A model generated the notes under the pieces. That model made no database searches, was not told the DNA's origin, and saw nothing but the letters and a program-made list of their open reading frames with translations. This document shows, one piece after another, positions 43,275-52,877 of a stretch of 64,000 nucleotides of DNA. The first letter of the stretch is position 1. Each line of letters starts with the position of its first letter. Source of the stretch: Skeletonema tropicum (taxonomy: Eukaryota > Bacillariophyta > Thalassiosirophyceae > Thalassiosirales > Thalassiosiraceae); assembly GCA_037178625.1 (NCBI GenBank), contig CM074145.1:372001-436000 (forward strand). The letters are read 5' to 3'. The translations under genes and the position numbers were made by a program.

Positions 43275-43380
43275 TGTTGAAAATAGTGCCGGGGGATACG
43301 TGCGGGGACGCCCCCTGCCCTCTTTTCTGTCTACGACAGCCAGACCACATGAAGCAGCACGTGCGAACGAGTATCACGAT
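43275..43380 (+). repeat. element B 5' LTR, first part
   Basis: First 106 bases of the 226-bp LTR (starts TGTTGAAAATAGTGCC), ending with the 8-bp target ATCACGAT of the hAT-like MITE. It continues at 53288-53407. Confidence 0.93.
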
Positions 43381-43430
43381 CAGGGCTGTATACCTACTCC
43401 GAAAAAACGTAGGTACCTACGTATTGGGTA

Positions 43431-44025
43431 CCCTAATTTATGGTGGTAACGAGACCACTTCGAGAAAACGAGACTAGAGTGATCGGGTCTCTTTTGATAA
43501 CGAGACATGTCCGGCAAGGGCCATAACGAGACTAGAGATTGGCATCTTTTTTGTGAGAAGTTTCTCCCTTTTGAGAAAAGTCTTTACAAGATCAACACAG
43601 AACAGCCCCGGCCATCAGTCCGAGCCGGCGCAAACTTCTGCATTTCATCGCATCTGCGTGCGTTGCATTGCATTGCATCGCATCGCATTGCATTGCTCAC
43701 TTACAATAGTATCAAAATAATAAGGAGGAATAATTTAGCCACCATGATCACAACTCAAGTTAAGAATTGGTTTTCTTCAATGATCCAGAAAATGAGGCAG
43801 AAGGTGAGTTTCCTGAAGACGACGCGGAGTAAGAGATGCAGCAGTGATGCTTCAGATACAGTAGGTGTGGAAGTAGGAGGATAGATAGGTTAAGCCATAA
43901 CGAGACCATTTTTTAATAACGAGACCACTTTTCAATAACGAGACTAGTTTCTCGAGGTGGCCTTGGTAACGAGACTAAGGAAAAATCCAAAACGAGACTA
44001 GTCTCGTTACCACCATAAATTAGGG
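43431..44025. mobile_element. 595-bp TA-flanked element with AACGAGAC subterminal repeats
   Basis: Perfect 25-bp TIRs (CCCTAATTTATGGTGGTAAC + GAGAC) at 43431-43455 and 44001-44025, flanked by TA on each side (43429-43430, 44026-44027). The motif AACGAGAC recurs about nine times in direct orientation, clustered in the outer ~120 bp at both ends. Inserted within the hAT-like MITE. The middle carries a short gene-like segment (43620-43900). TA flanks suggest a Tc1/mariner- or PIF-related element. Confidence 0.88.
43744..43884 (+). CDS. 46-codon ORF in the TA element, possibly a captured first exon
   Basis: ATG 43744 in a strong context (gccaccATGa). The ORF MITTQVKNWFSSMIQKMRQK continues to a stop at 43884. 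A consensus splice donor AAG|GTGAGT lies inside (about 43801-43809), so the first 20 codons may be exon 1 of a captured gene and the rest intron. A pentamer GCATT/GCATC run (about 43662-43696) and TAATAAGGAGG precede it. No family recognised. Confidence 0.35.
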   Translation: MITTQVKNWFSSMIQKMRQKVSFLKTTRSKRCSSDASDTVGVEVGG

Positions 44026-44367
44026 TAATACCCATTCGTATTTTCGACTGGGTACGTATTACCTGGTTACGTACCCATTACCTAGGTGACCCCGTTAGGT
44101 GCGATTTAGGTCCTTGAATGGGTACTTTTCTGAAGAATTTCGGCCACTTCAGGGGTAAATTTCGCTATTTTACGGGTATTTCGAGCTCTTTTGTACCTGA
44201 TTTGGAGTACCCAGAAGGTAGTTACCCTTAGGTACGTACGTATCAGGTAAGTACCCATACAGAAATCGAGCAGGTACGTGCGCAATAGTTACACCCAATA
44301 CCCAAAAAATACCTGATACCTAGGTATTTTTTCGGTGGGTACGGAGTGGGTATACAGCCCTGATCAT

Positions 44368-44769
44368 TGTGATGGATAGCCGTCTTAGATGGCAATCCCC
44401 AATTGTATGGAAAAGAACTTTAGTTTAGGTTTAGTTTAGGTAGTTCCACGTCAAGGAATACCGCTTGTGAATGATGTTAGGATGTCAGAATCAGTCATCT
44501 GACACATCTAATCTTAGGATTGACATCCGGGTCTTCCCAGGTGTCAAGGCTCTCGTGAAGCTTTGCTTGGCAGAGCATCCTCATGAAGAGCAAGTAGTTA
44601 TATAATAGAAAATAATCCATCAAGTAAAACAGAAGTATACAGTCCAATCGAATTGATTCAACGCCCTACATCTCCTTTTATCTATTGGTGTTTGAGTTCT
44701 ACAACCACTCAGACACCTCCATCGACGGATACGCTAACGTCTCCCTCATCAACTAAGTGAACTATTACA
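44368..44769 (+). repeat. element A 5' LTR
   Basis: 402 bp, TGTGATGGATAG to ..GAACTATTACA. A TATA-like tatataata (about 44598-44607) lies in the middle and may mark the U3 promoter. Confidence 0.97.
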
Positions 44770-44784
44770 GGTTATGAGCCCAAC
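44770..44784 (+). promoter_or_regulatory. primer binding site, initiator tRNA-Met anticodon-region type
   Basis: GGTTATGAGCCCAAC immediately follows the LTR. Its complement contains GGGCTCATAACC, i.e. the anticodon stem-loop (CAT anticodon) of an initiator tRNA-Met. Drosophila copia and yeast Ty5 are known to prime from such a half tRNA rather than the 3' acceptor end. Confidence 0.75.
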
Positions 44785-45115
44785 GTTTCTCTGCGTAGCG
44801 GTCTTTCCTCGTTTTAAAGTTCTTTGTTGCCTCAACGGCAACACCCTCCATCGACTTCTCTCCGTTGTTTGGTCGGCTTGATCACCCGCCTCCTTCGTTG
44901 GTAGTCACCCTAAGTTTTCACCCAGTTAAGTTTTGAACATTCCTCCGAAGTTTGCGTGCTAGCTACACCTCGTTCGGAGTACATTGGCCCCTGAAGGATT
45001 CATCATCGTCAAGTTCAGTTGTGCCGGCTAGATTCCATTGCGTCAAAAGCCACCCGCTAGATTCCTTTGTGTCAAAAGCATATAAGTAAGTAGATTCGCC
45101 TCTGCACCGTTAACA

Positions 45116-47764
45116 ATGCAGTCGCCTTTTATGACTCCCTTAGACCCTCCGTTGGCGACAACTATCGTGAGTGATGTCTCAAGTGTGGAGTCCGTAACTC
45201 CTCGCAGTGAGGAGACCACCGCCCCTCCTCGTGCTCAAGTGCCCTTGTCTGTTCAGGCTTCTCGAGATTGGTACGGTGATCTGTTGTGGCTTCGAGATGG
45301 TAATCCTCCTGGAAGCTCTGCTGGCAGTATTGCTGGCCCTACTGGCGACGAAGCCAGTAACCCCTCGTGGCTCAATGAAGCCCCTGCTGGTGTTGTTGCC
45401 AGCAGCCCGTCTAGCCTAGAGGCTAGACATCTCGGAGACCTCAGAGACATTCTGTCCCCTGTTGCCTTCGGTAGTCACTCGACCTCTGCTGCGCCCACTA
45501 CTTTCGATGATGGTGCGGCTGCGGCGGGTCTTGCTGCTCTACTCGACAAGGTCGAGTTGGAAATCAATAATACTCCGATGACTAAAGATGCGCGTGATAA
45601 GGCCGTGGTTAAGATTGCTGATCTCAGGCTCTCATTGTTGGATGGCTCTGCCTCTGGTGTTTCTGAAGTTTCCCCGGCTGCTGCTGTGGATGGTTCCCCT
45701 GTGTCTGGAGGAGGAGATGGTGTTTCTGTGTCTGGCGGAGGACATGGTACCTCTGTGGCTGTTCCTGTGGCAAGTAGCTACAATGATGTGGTTCAGCCGT
45801 GTTCCTATCCTTCGGTCATACACTATGATCCCACCTCTTTCGCTTCGACGGCTACCCTTCCAGGTTTTGGTGGACCACCATCGACTTATGTGCCTCCAGT
45901 CTTATCTTCAGGACCTGTGGCTGTGCCTGTTACATCGAGCTCTACCTCTGCGGGTTTTGTTGGTACTTGCCTACCGGTATCTACCGCTGGACATACTATC
46001 CCGTCTGGTTCTGTACCCGTTGGCCCTTCTGCTGCTTCGCACAGTGATACAAATGTAACTGCTGCGCCAGCTCCGGTTCCAGTCCCAGTGAACCCTCCAG
46101 AAGGAGAAAGAAGTGCTATATTTTATGATACCCCTGTGAGGAGTGCTCCCGGTCCAAGTGCCACTGACGTCGAGGTTGTCATATCTAAAGAAGAACGTCT
46201 CAAGCTTGATGTCACGAACTACGACCAACTGAAGATTCTGGAGAAAATCCGTGGTGGGTTGGACGACAAGTTCGGTGTTAGCAGTAAGGATTCGCTCTTG
46301 TCCGACAAGTCAGAAGCTGGTGACAACGTTAAGAATGTTCACGTGCAGGTCTCTGCCACCAAATACTTCGACCTGATCGCCCAAACCTTCACGCACTTCA
46401 CTAAGTACGATATGCTAGAGATTCTGGACATCAGCCCCTCCAAATCAAGCGACCCAGATCTGTCCAAACCAATTAGTGAGATTCTGGACCTACAGAAATC
46501 GCAAAATCTTCTGTGGGAGTGGCAATGGCTTCGGTTTGAGGATGTGTGTGTTACGCAAGCACTTATTAACACCTCAGTCTTCGTCTGTGCTGCTGACAAT
46601 CAGAGCAGTAACTTGATGTATCGGTTTCTCTACAATTCCTGTACCAGCTCGCTCAAGCAACTCATCGACAAGGAATTCAAAGAGCTGCCCGCTTCCAAGA
46701 AAGGTGGTCTTACTTATTTGTGGCTTCTCCTGCACACCGTACTTCGGCAGACTCCTGGAGTTTCTACGTCCCTTGTTCAGTTCATCAAGTTGTGGTCTAC
46801 TAAAGGCCCTGCTCTGGTAAATGGAAATCTCTTTATCGGTGGTAAACAGTTGAAGAATGCACTTAGTCTTCTTTATGGCGCAGGCAGGCTTGAGCAGGAC
46901 ACCCCAAATAACTTATGGAAAGGAGCCAGCTTGAGCAGAAATAAATTCCTTAGCAAAATCGCTGAGAAGAACTGCGTTGAAGCTGATGAAGCTCGCCTTA
47001 GTTTGAAAATTTACGATGCTCTTAATCAGTCTCCGCAGTCCATCTACGACAAATCTGTTGCTATCGTGGACACAATTATGGATGCTTATGCCGATCAGAC
47101 AGCAGGTGGAAAGCGGTTTGCTGATGTCCCTGCTACTCAGGACAATCGTTTCAATAATTTGTCTGGTAGAAGGAGCGGTGTACCTAGGAGTGGTGTACCT
47201 GGTGGTGGTGGACCTCCCCGCGGTGGTGGAAATAGGCGTTCAAGGCCTTGCTATAATTGTGAGCAGCCTGGTTGTTCGGTAAAGAAATGCAAGAAGACGC
47301 TCAATCAGGAACGTATCGATCGTAATATCGAGCTGGCGAAGAGGGGTGAATTTGGGGTCGAGATCCCCGAACGTGCCGCTGCTACTCAGCCCCAACAGAA
47401 GATGGTCGACGGTTTCTGCATGGCCTATTGTAAGCATTGTCAGTGCTACGTCAAGGATCACTCAACCAAGTACCACGACAAATGGAGCGCTGACAAGTCC
47501 GGATTCAATATGTTTGATGTGAACCCTAGTCATCCTTTGGTGGTCAGGAACAAGGAACACTTTGCTGCCCTTGTTGCCTCCCGGCGTTCTGGTAGTGATA
47601 GCGTGTCCGCTCTTACTGTCCCTCCTGGTGACGACGGTGGACAAGCTCAACGTATGGCAAACTTGAACTCCATCCTCTCTGAACTTGAGAAGAGGGTTTC
47701 GGATGAACACTCAGTGAATCTCGTCAATGCTGCACGTGCCAATGCTGCGCAGGGTTTTCGGTAG
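45116..47764 (+). CDS. gag: element A Gag
   Basis: 882 residues from ATG 45116, about 350 bp after the LTR. The N-terminal ~340 residues are Ser/Val/Gly/Pro-rich and of low complexity. Residues ~355-680 are helical and capsid-like. A Gly/Arg-rich linker precedes a zinc knuckle CYNCEQPGCSVKKC (Cys from residue 712), which has Cys in place of the usual His. A second Cys/His cluster YCKHCQCYVKDHSTKYH (about 768-784) follows. Gag packages the RNA into particles. The stop TAG (47762-47764) lies directly after a slippery heptamer in the overlap with the pol frame. It is larger than typical copia Gag, mainly from the N-terminal extension. Confidence 0.93.
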   Translation: MQSPFMTPLDPPLATTIVSDVSSVESVTPRSEETTAPPRAQVPLSVQASRDWYGDLLWLRDGNPPGSSAGSIAGPTGDEASNPSWLNEAPAGVVASSPSSLEARHLGDLRDILSPVAFGSHSTSAAPTTFDDGAAAAGLAALLDKVELEINNTPMTKDARDKAVVKIADLRLSLLDGSASGVSEVSPAAAVDGSPVSGGGDGVSVSGGGHGTSVAVPVASSYNDVVQPCSYPSVIHYDPTSFASTATLPGFGGPPSTYVPPVLSSGPVAVPVTSSSTSAGFVGTCLPVSTAGHTIPSGSVPVGPSAASHSDTNVTAAPAPVPVPVNPPEGERSAIFYDTPVRSAPGPSATDVEVVISKEERLKLDVTNYDQLKILEKIRGGLDDKFGVSSKDSLLSDKSEAGDNVKNVHVQVSATKYFDLIAQTFTHFTKYDMLEILDISPSKSSDPDLSKPISEILDLQKSQNLLWEWQWLRFEDVCVTQALINTSVFVCAADNQSSNLMYRFLYNSCTSSLKQLIDKEFKELPASKKGGLTYLWLLLHTVLRQTPGVSTSLVQFIKLWSTKGPALVNGNLFIGGKQLKNALSLLYGAGRLEQDTPNNLWKGASLSRNKFLSKIAEKNCVEADEARLSLKIYDALNQSPQSIYDKSVAIVDTIMDAYADQTAGGKRFADVPATQDNRFNNLSGRRSGVPRSGVPGGGGPPRGGGNRRSRPCYNCEQPGCSVKKCKKTLNQERIDRNIELAKRGEFGVEIPERAAATQPQQKMVDGFCMAYCKHCQCYVKDHSTKYHDKWSADKSGFNMFDVNPSHPLVVRNKEHFAALVASRRSGSDSVSALTVPPGDDGGQAQRMANLNSILSELEKRVSDEHSVNLVNAARANAAQGFR

Positions 47765-50700
47765 GGTGGATTGTTTTGCTAGGTCTTTCCACTATCTTCC
47801 CTTTTAACCCTGGCGCCCGTAGCTTCTTGCTACACATCGTTCAGTTGATGATCTACCGTCTGATTCTCTTTGCCAACGCTCCATGTCTTCCTGATTTCGT
47901 GTTGGGCCTTCTCATCATGGTCTTGTTTCAGTTGATCGTGTCTGGTACTCAAGGTTCACCTTCAACTTCATCTGGTACTACTCGCAAGAAAAGGCCTCGT
48001 TCTCATCGGTCCAGGTTCAAGCGTTTTCATCGGCGTGCCTTGCCTTACCATTTAGTCCTACGTTGCCGACGTCGCCTAGGTAATAGTCCTTGTCGTTTGG
48101 ACGGCACTTCTTTTCCATCGTCTCGAGATAAAGCTCATCGTCGCTGGAGGAGGAGGAATCTGCGTGCACGTCGTCGTTACCGAAAGAACCACACTCGGAA
48201 TGAGTTCTTCTCTAAGGTCACCGATGGACGATTCACCCAGCCGACTTGGTCTGATGATATTGGTGCCTTTCTTGACGGTGTTGATGTTCTCTATTGCGCC
48301 CGAAAGTTACTGAAGGATCATGAGGATGAATTGCAGCGTGAGAAGAAGGATGCTTTGAAGCGTTTGACGGAGAAGGTGCTGAAGCGTATGAAGGAGGAAC
48401 GGATTAAGAAGAAGGAAGCACGGAAGAAAGAGAAGGAGGAGTCAAAGGAATACATGTCCGATGCTCCTCAATCCTTTTCACATCCACGCTCACCGTTCTC
48501 TCCAGGTGTTGTCGATGCTTTTCTTGAGAGCAAGCGAGTGCTCGACGTGATGGTTTCTATCAATGGTCTCAGAGTTGAAGATCATATCGCCAATGTGAAG
48601 GCTCTCTTGGGTAGAGTTGCACTCTTACGTGGTCCTATTCGGTTTGCTCAGATGGAAAGTTCGTCTATTGCAGATCCAGATAATCCCAACTTCTACAATA
48701 CCCCGTTGATTTGGGACACTGGCGCCTCGTGGGGTCTTTCTCCCTTTCGTGCTGACTTCATTGACTATGAAGAAGTTAGTATTCCTGTGAAAGATATCTC
48801 CAAAACAAATATGGTGATTGGGATTGGTACAGTCATGTACAAGTTGAGAGCAACGAACGGCGACGAACTTCTTGTCCCTGGAATCAGCTACCATCTTCCT
48901 GAGTGTGATATTCGGCTAATGAGTCCGCAAGTTTACCACAAACTATATGGAGGATGCAGTATTGTTGATGGTGATAAAGTTGATTGGAGATTGCCCAAGC
49001 AGTTCGAAATGTCTACCGTGCATCACATTGAGATTCCGATGAATAAAGACACAAATTTGCCAATGTTGTTCAATGTGACTTGCACTGAGGAGGAACGCAC
49101 TACTATCGGTCCACGCTTTACCAAAGCGGTTGCGCATCTTCGTCACGCTCGAGGTTTCTTCCTTGGAAAGTGGGGTGTTACTGAAGCAGAGGATGAATAC
49201 GAATTCGATGATTTCCTGCACCTGTACCCCTGCGTTACCAATGTCGACAACTTGAATATTTCCGCGGCTCAGAAGGCGCTCTTGTTGTGGCATTTCAAGC
49301 TTGGTATCTCTGTCAAGGACGTTCAACAATTGATGAAGCCTCATCGTGCGATGCAGGAGGATGGAACGTCCCAAATCTTTCCGGCAGTGTTGAAAGCAGA
49401 TCCTCCAGAAGCAGCTAACTGTCCGTTGCCGGTCTGTCCTACTTGCAAGCTGGCAAGTGCGAAACGATCGAAACCTCCGTCTCCATCTGTCTCTAAGAAG
49501 GATCCCGAGAAGGTGGATGTGCTTGCCCGTGACAGATATTTGCCTGGTGATTTCGTCAGTTCTGATCAGTTCAAGGTTCCCGTTACTGGTCGCGCCCTTT
49601 CTGGATTCGATGAAGATCTCTACAATTGTGGTACTGTGTATCATGACATGGCTACTTCCTATATACACATGGAGTTCCAGTCTGATGGCACTGCTTCGGA
49701 GACCCTCAAGGGCAAGATTCACTATGAGCAATTCTTGGAAGAATTCGGTGTTACTATCAAGCATCTTCACTCTGACAATGGTATCTATGTTTCGAAGGAT
49801 TTTCGTGATGATTGTTCCAGTAAAGGACAAAAGCAGACGTTCTCTGGTGTTGGATCTCAATTTGAAAATGGTGCCGCTGAGAGAGCTATTCAAACTATCT
49901 TTTGGATGGCACGTTCCATGATGCTTCACGTTGCGTTGCGTTGGAACGAGCACGAAGTTGATAGCCCCCGCCTTTGGCCCTTTGCTGTTCAACACGCAGT
50001 TTGGCTCTACAATCGTTTGCCCAACAGAGTGACTGGTCTTACTCCGTTAGAACGTCTTTCCGGTGTTAAGGATGATCATCGTGATTTACGTCGTGTTCAT
50101 GTGTGGGGATCTCCCTGCTATGTCTTGGATCCTAAGCTTCAGAGTGGAAAGAAACTTGCTAAGTTCGATAAGCGTGCCCGTCTTGGTCAGTACCTTGGTT
50201 TCTCTCCCGAGCACTCTACACTGGTTGCTTTGGTCCGTCATCTTGGTTCTGGTCACGTCAGCCCTCAGTGGCACGTTGTTTTTGATGACAAGTTCCAGAG
50301 TGTCTTCAGCAATGGTGCTATGTCCGACGAAGATTTTGATGAACTCTGTTCTTTGCTGTACGACACTAGCCGAGATCATTACGTTCCGCCTTCTGATGTT
50401 GATGAGGATGGAAATTATGTGTACTATCCCCCTCCCCTTGATGACATTTGGCTGAGCGAAGAGGAACGTCGCGAGATGAAAGTCCGTGTTCAGGAATGGA
50501 AAGATCGTCTGAAGGCCGAACGCTGTGCTCATGAAGAGTCATTTGCTTCAGAGAAGGATTCCATCTCCCAAGTTGTCGAGTTTGATCCTGTTGTCGAAGA
50601 GATCAATGTTGCTCCGTCTGCTCCCTTGCCGCCTACTTCTAATGAAGCCTCCACAGTTGGTAATTCAGTTCCAGAAGGAGCTTCAGTGCCTGAATCAGAA

Positions 50701-52851
50701 GGAGGTGATGTAGAGTCTCCTGATGCGGATGATGAAGTATTCGACGAAGATGTTCCCTTCAATGAAGAAGATGCTCTTAAGTCTGTTGACAATAATTGGA
50801 GCAGGAAACTCCGTGATCGTTCAAAGTTGCAAAAACCTGAAAAACTCCGTACGCTGAACTCTACTACTTGGCAAGATGCTCTCAATTACTCTCCGCGTGA
50901 TATGGCACACCTTTCTGTCGCTCAACGCAGTTATTTGACTAAGTCTGAATATCGTCGGTTCTTTGCTCATTATGCCGTCACTCTCGGTAAACAAACTGTC
51001 CCACCTAGAGTGGCCCGATTGTCGGCGAAGAAGCAGCAGTATAGGCAGCGTATGGCAGCTATGATTGAGTCAGCCGATAATCTTCTCATGCAGATGGAAC
51101 TCGAGGTCCCTACAGTCGAAGATCTCATGGCTAGTCCTTTGGCAAAGTTTATTCATCTCGCAGTCAACAACACAAACTACAGTGGAAGTACCAAGGAATT
51201 GATTGCAAACTACGTCCATCCACTGTTCCTGAAAGCGAAAGCTCAAGCATCTTCCGAGGACAACCCTAATTGGAACCAAGCTATGTATGGTGATGCTGCA
51301 GCCGAGTATTGGGAAGCTTGCAAGGTTGAGATTGCGACGTTGGAGAAAATGGAATCTTGGGAAGTTGTTGATATTCCTCCTGGGAAGCATATTCTTGGTA
51401 GCACTTGGGCATTTCGTCTCAAGCGTTATCCAGATGGTAGACCTAAGAAGTACAAAGCTCGTTTTGTTGCTCGTGGCGATCAGCAGATCAAGGATGTGGA
51501 GTACAAGGAAACTTATGCTCCTGTGGTGTCGTGGGCGACAGTTCGTTTGATGCTCATCTTGGAGTCTATGCTTGGACTCAAGTCTTGTCAGGCCGATGTT
51601 GAATGTGCTTTCTTGCACGGTCATTTGGAAGAAGGCGAAGAAATCTACATGCACATGCCGCGCGGTTTCAAGCAGGAAGGTAAATGTCTCCGCTTGAAGA
51701 GGTCATTGTACGGACTCAAGCAAGCTCCACGTGCATTTCACACCTATTTGGTCAAAGCTTTGGAGAAGCAAGGTTTACGTCAGTCTCATTTGGATCCCTG
51801 TCTCTTTATTGGAGATAAAGTTGTCGCCGTTACTTTTGTTGACGACTGTTTGTTTTGGGCCAAAGATGAGAAAGATATCAATGCACTCTTGGTTCGTCTT
51901 CGCAGCGATGAAGAGCATGGTTTGCTTCTAGAGAAGGAAGGTGATGCTGCTGGTTTCTTGGGTGTTGATTTGAAGAAGAAGAATGGTCAGGTTGAAATGA
52001 CTCAAACTGGTCTCATCGACCGCATCATCACTGCTCTCGGTCTAGAAGGAGGACAACACCATCCAAAGCTAACTCCGGCAAGTTCCAAGCCTTTGGTTCG
52101 TGATACTGACGGCGCTGCTGCAGAAGGAGCGTTCTCCTATTCAAGTGTTGTTGGAATGTTGCTCTATCTCTCTGGTCACTCTCGTCCCGATATTGCCTAT
52201 GCTGTGAACTGTTGTGCGAGGTACATGTTCTCTCCACGCAAGTCTCACGAAGAAGCTCTCATCAGGATCGGTTTGTATCTCAAGGGTACACGTGATAAGG
52301 GATTGATTCTCACCCCTACTTCGAATGTTCTCAATGTCGAAGCTTATCCTGACGCAGATTTTGGTGGTTTGTACGGACACGAACATCCCAGTGACCCTGC
52401 CTGTGTCAAGAGTAGAACAGGATTCGTCATCAAGGTTGCTAATTGTCCTGTCTTGTGGAAGTCTCAATTGCAGTCCTCGAAGACAGCCCTCAGCACTATG
52501 GAAGCAGAGATTACAGCTCTTGCTCATTGTTGTAGAGAACTCTTTCCTCTCATTGACATGGTTAAGAGTCTCAGCAAGGTCTACGGTCTTGAGGAGCAAG
52601 CTGCGGAGATGAAAGTCTCTATTCACGAAGATAACGCTGGAGCTTTGCTTCTGGCACAGACTCTTCCGCCTCAGTTTACTCCCCGTTCGAAGTGGTATCA
52701 CATCGAGACAGTTTGGTTTCGTGAGGAGATTGTTAAGAGACAGATCAAGTTGATGAAGATCTGTACGACGGAACAACTTGGAGACATTTTTACGAAAGGT
52801 CTTTCCAAGGATGTGTTCCAGATCTTGAGGAGGAAGCTCATGGGTTGGTAG
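47707..52851 (+). CDS. pol: element A Pol polyprotein (protease, integrase, RT, RNase H)
   Basis: Open from 47707 without a good ATG, so probably made as a Gag-Pol fusion by -1 frameshift. Residues below count from 47776. A basic Arg-rich leader is followed by the aspartic protease IWDTGASWG (about 313). The integrase zinc region is WHFKLG..CPTC (about 508-560), and the catalytic triad lies near D596 (SSDQF), D666 (HSDNG) and E702 (NGAAERAIQ). The reverse transcriptase runs at ~1190-1430 with TFVDDC (about 1354). The RNase H has YPDADFGG, STMEAE and HEDNAGALL. The order PR-IN-RT-RH is that of Ty1/copia. No internal stop, and all catalytic residues are present. Confidence 0.95.
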   Translation, partial: TLSESRQCCTCQCCAGFSVGWIVLLGLSTIFPFNPGARSFLLHIVQLMIYRLILFANAPCLPDFVLGLLIMVLFQLIVSGTQGSPSTSSGTTRKKRPRSHRSRFKRFHRRALPYHLVLRCRRRLGNSPCRLDGTSFPSSRDKAHRRWRRRNLRARRRYRKNHTRNEFFSKVTDGRFTQPTWSDDIGAFLDGVDVLYCARKLLKDHEDELQREKKDALKRLTEKVLKRMKEERIKKKEARKKEKEESKEYMSDAPQSFSHPRSPFSPGVVDAFLESKRVLDVMVSINGLRVEDHIANVKALLGRVALLRGPIRFAQMESSSIADPDNPNFYNTPLIWDTGASWGLSPFRADFIDYEEVSIPVKDISKTNMVIGIGTVMYKLRATNGDELLVPGISYHLPECDIRLMSPQVYHKLYGGCSIVDGDKVDWRLPKQFEMSTVHHIEIPMNKDTNLPMLFNVTCTEEERTTIGPRFTKAVAHLRHARGFFLGKWGVTEAEDEYEFDDFLHLYPCVTNVDNLNISAAQKALLLWHFKLGISVKDVQQLMKPHRAMQEDGTSQIFPAVLKADPPEAANCPLPVCPTCKLASAKRSKPPSPSVSKKDPEKVDVLARDRYLPGDFVSSDQFKVPVTGRALSGFDEDLYNCGTVYHDMATSYIHMEFQSDGTASETLKGKIHYEQFLEEFGVTIKHLHSDNGIYVSKDFRDDCSSKGQKQTFSGVGSQFENGAAERAIQTIFWMARSMMLHVALRWNEHEVDSPRLWPFAVQHAVWLYNRLPNRVTGLTPLERLSGVKDDHRDLRRVHVWGSPCYVLDPKLQSGKKLAKFDKRARLGQYLGFSPEHSTLVALVRHLGSGHVSPQWHVVFDDKFQSVFSNGAMSDEDFDELCSLLYDTSRDHYVPPSDVDEDGNYVYYPPPLDDIWLSEEERREMKVRVQEWKDRLKAERCAHEESFASEKDSISQVVEFDPVVEEINVAPSAPLPPTSNEASTVGNSVPEGASVPESEGGDVESPDADDEVFDEDVPFNEEDALKSVDNNWSRKLRDRSKLQKPEKLRTLNSTTWQDALNYSPRDMAHLSVAQRSYLTKSEYRRFFAHYAVTLGKQTVPPRVARLSAKKQQYRQRMAAMIESADNLLMQMELEVPTVEDLMASPLAKFIHLAVNNTNYSGSTKELIANYVHPLFLKAKAQASSEDNPNWNQAMYGDAAAEYWEACKVEIATLEKMESWEVVDIPPGKHILGSTWAFRLKRYPDGRPKKYKARFVARGDQQIKDVEYKETYAPVVSWATVRLMLILESMLGLKSCQADVECAFLHGHLEEGEEIYMHMPRGFKQEGKCLRLKRSLYGLKQAPRAFHTYLVKALEKQGLRQSHLDPCLFIGDKVVAVTFVDDCLFWAKDEKDINALLVRLRSDEEHGLLLEKEGDAAGFLGVDLKKKNGQVEMTQTGLIDRIITALGLEGGQHHPKLTPASSKPLVRDTDGAAAEGAFSYSSVVGMLLYLSGHSRPDIAYAVNCCARYMFSPRKSHEEALIRIGLYLKGTRDKGLILTPTSNVLNVEAYPDADFGGLYGHEHPSDPACVKSRTGFVIKVANCPVLWKSQLQSSKTALSTMEAEITALAHCCRELFPLIDMVKSLSKVYGLEEQAAEMKVSIHEDNAGALLLAQTLPPQFTPRSKWYHIETVWFREEIVKRQIKLMKICTTEQLGDIFTKGLSKDVFQILRRKLMGW
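47752..47758 (+). promoter_or_regulatory. candidate -1 ribosomal frameshift site G GGT TTT
   Basis: In the gag frame the bases read G GGT TTT CGG TAG, a canonical X XXY YYZ heptamer one codon before the gag stop. The pol frame is exactly -1 and is open from 47707, so slipping here fuses Gag to Pol. A short hairpin GTAGC/GCTAC lies at 47819-47833, rather far downstream; a pseudoknot was not evaluated. Confidence 0.6.
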
Positions 52852-52877
52852 AACACATGAGGATCTCTGAGAAGGAG

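Larger units (their letters stand above)
43381..44362. mobile_element. hAT-like MITE, TIR CAGGGCTGTATACC, 8-bp TSD
   Basis: Inverted ends CAGGGCTGTATACC-T/C-ACTCC at 43381 and 44362. Target copies are ATCACGAT (43373-43380) and ATCATGAT (44363-44367 plus 53285-53287, split by copia element A), differing by one base. The 3' LTR of element B shows the empty site ATCACGATCC. The CAGGG start and 8-bp duplication fit hAT. It contains many GGTACC/GGGTAC motifs and the palindrome acgtaggtacctacgt (43407-43422). Confidence 0.9.
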
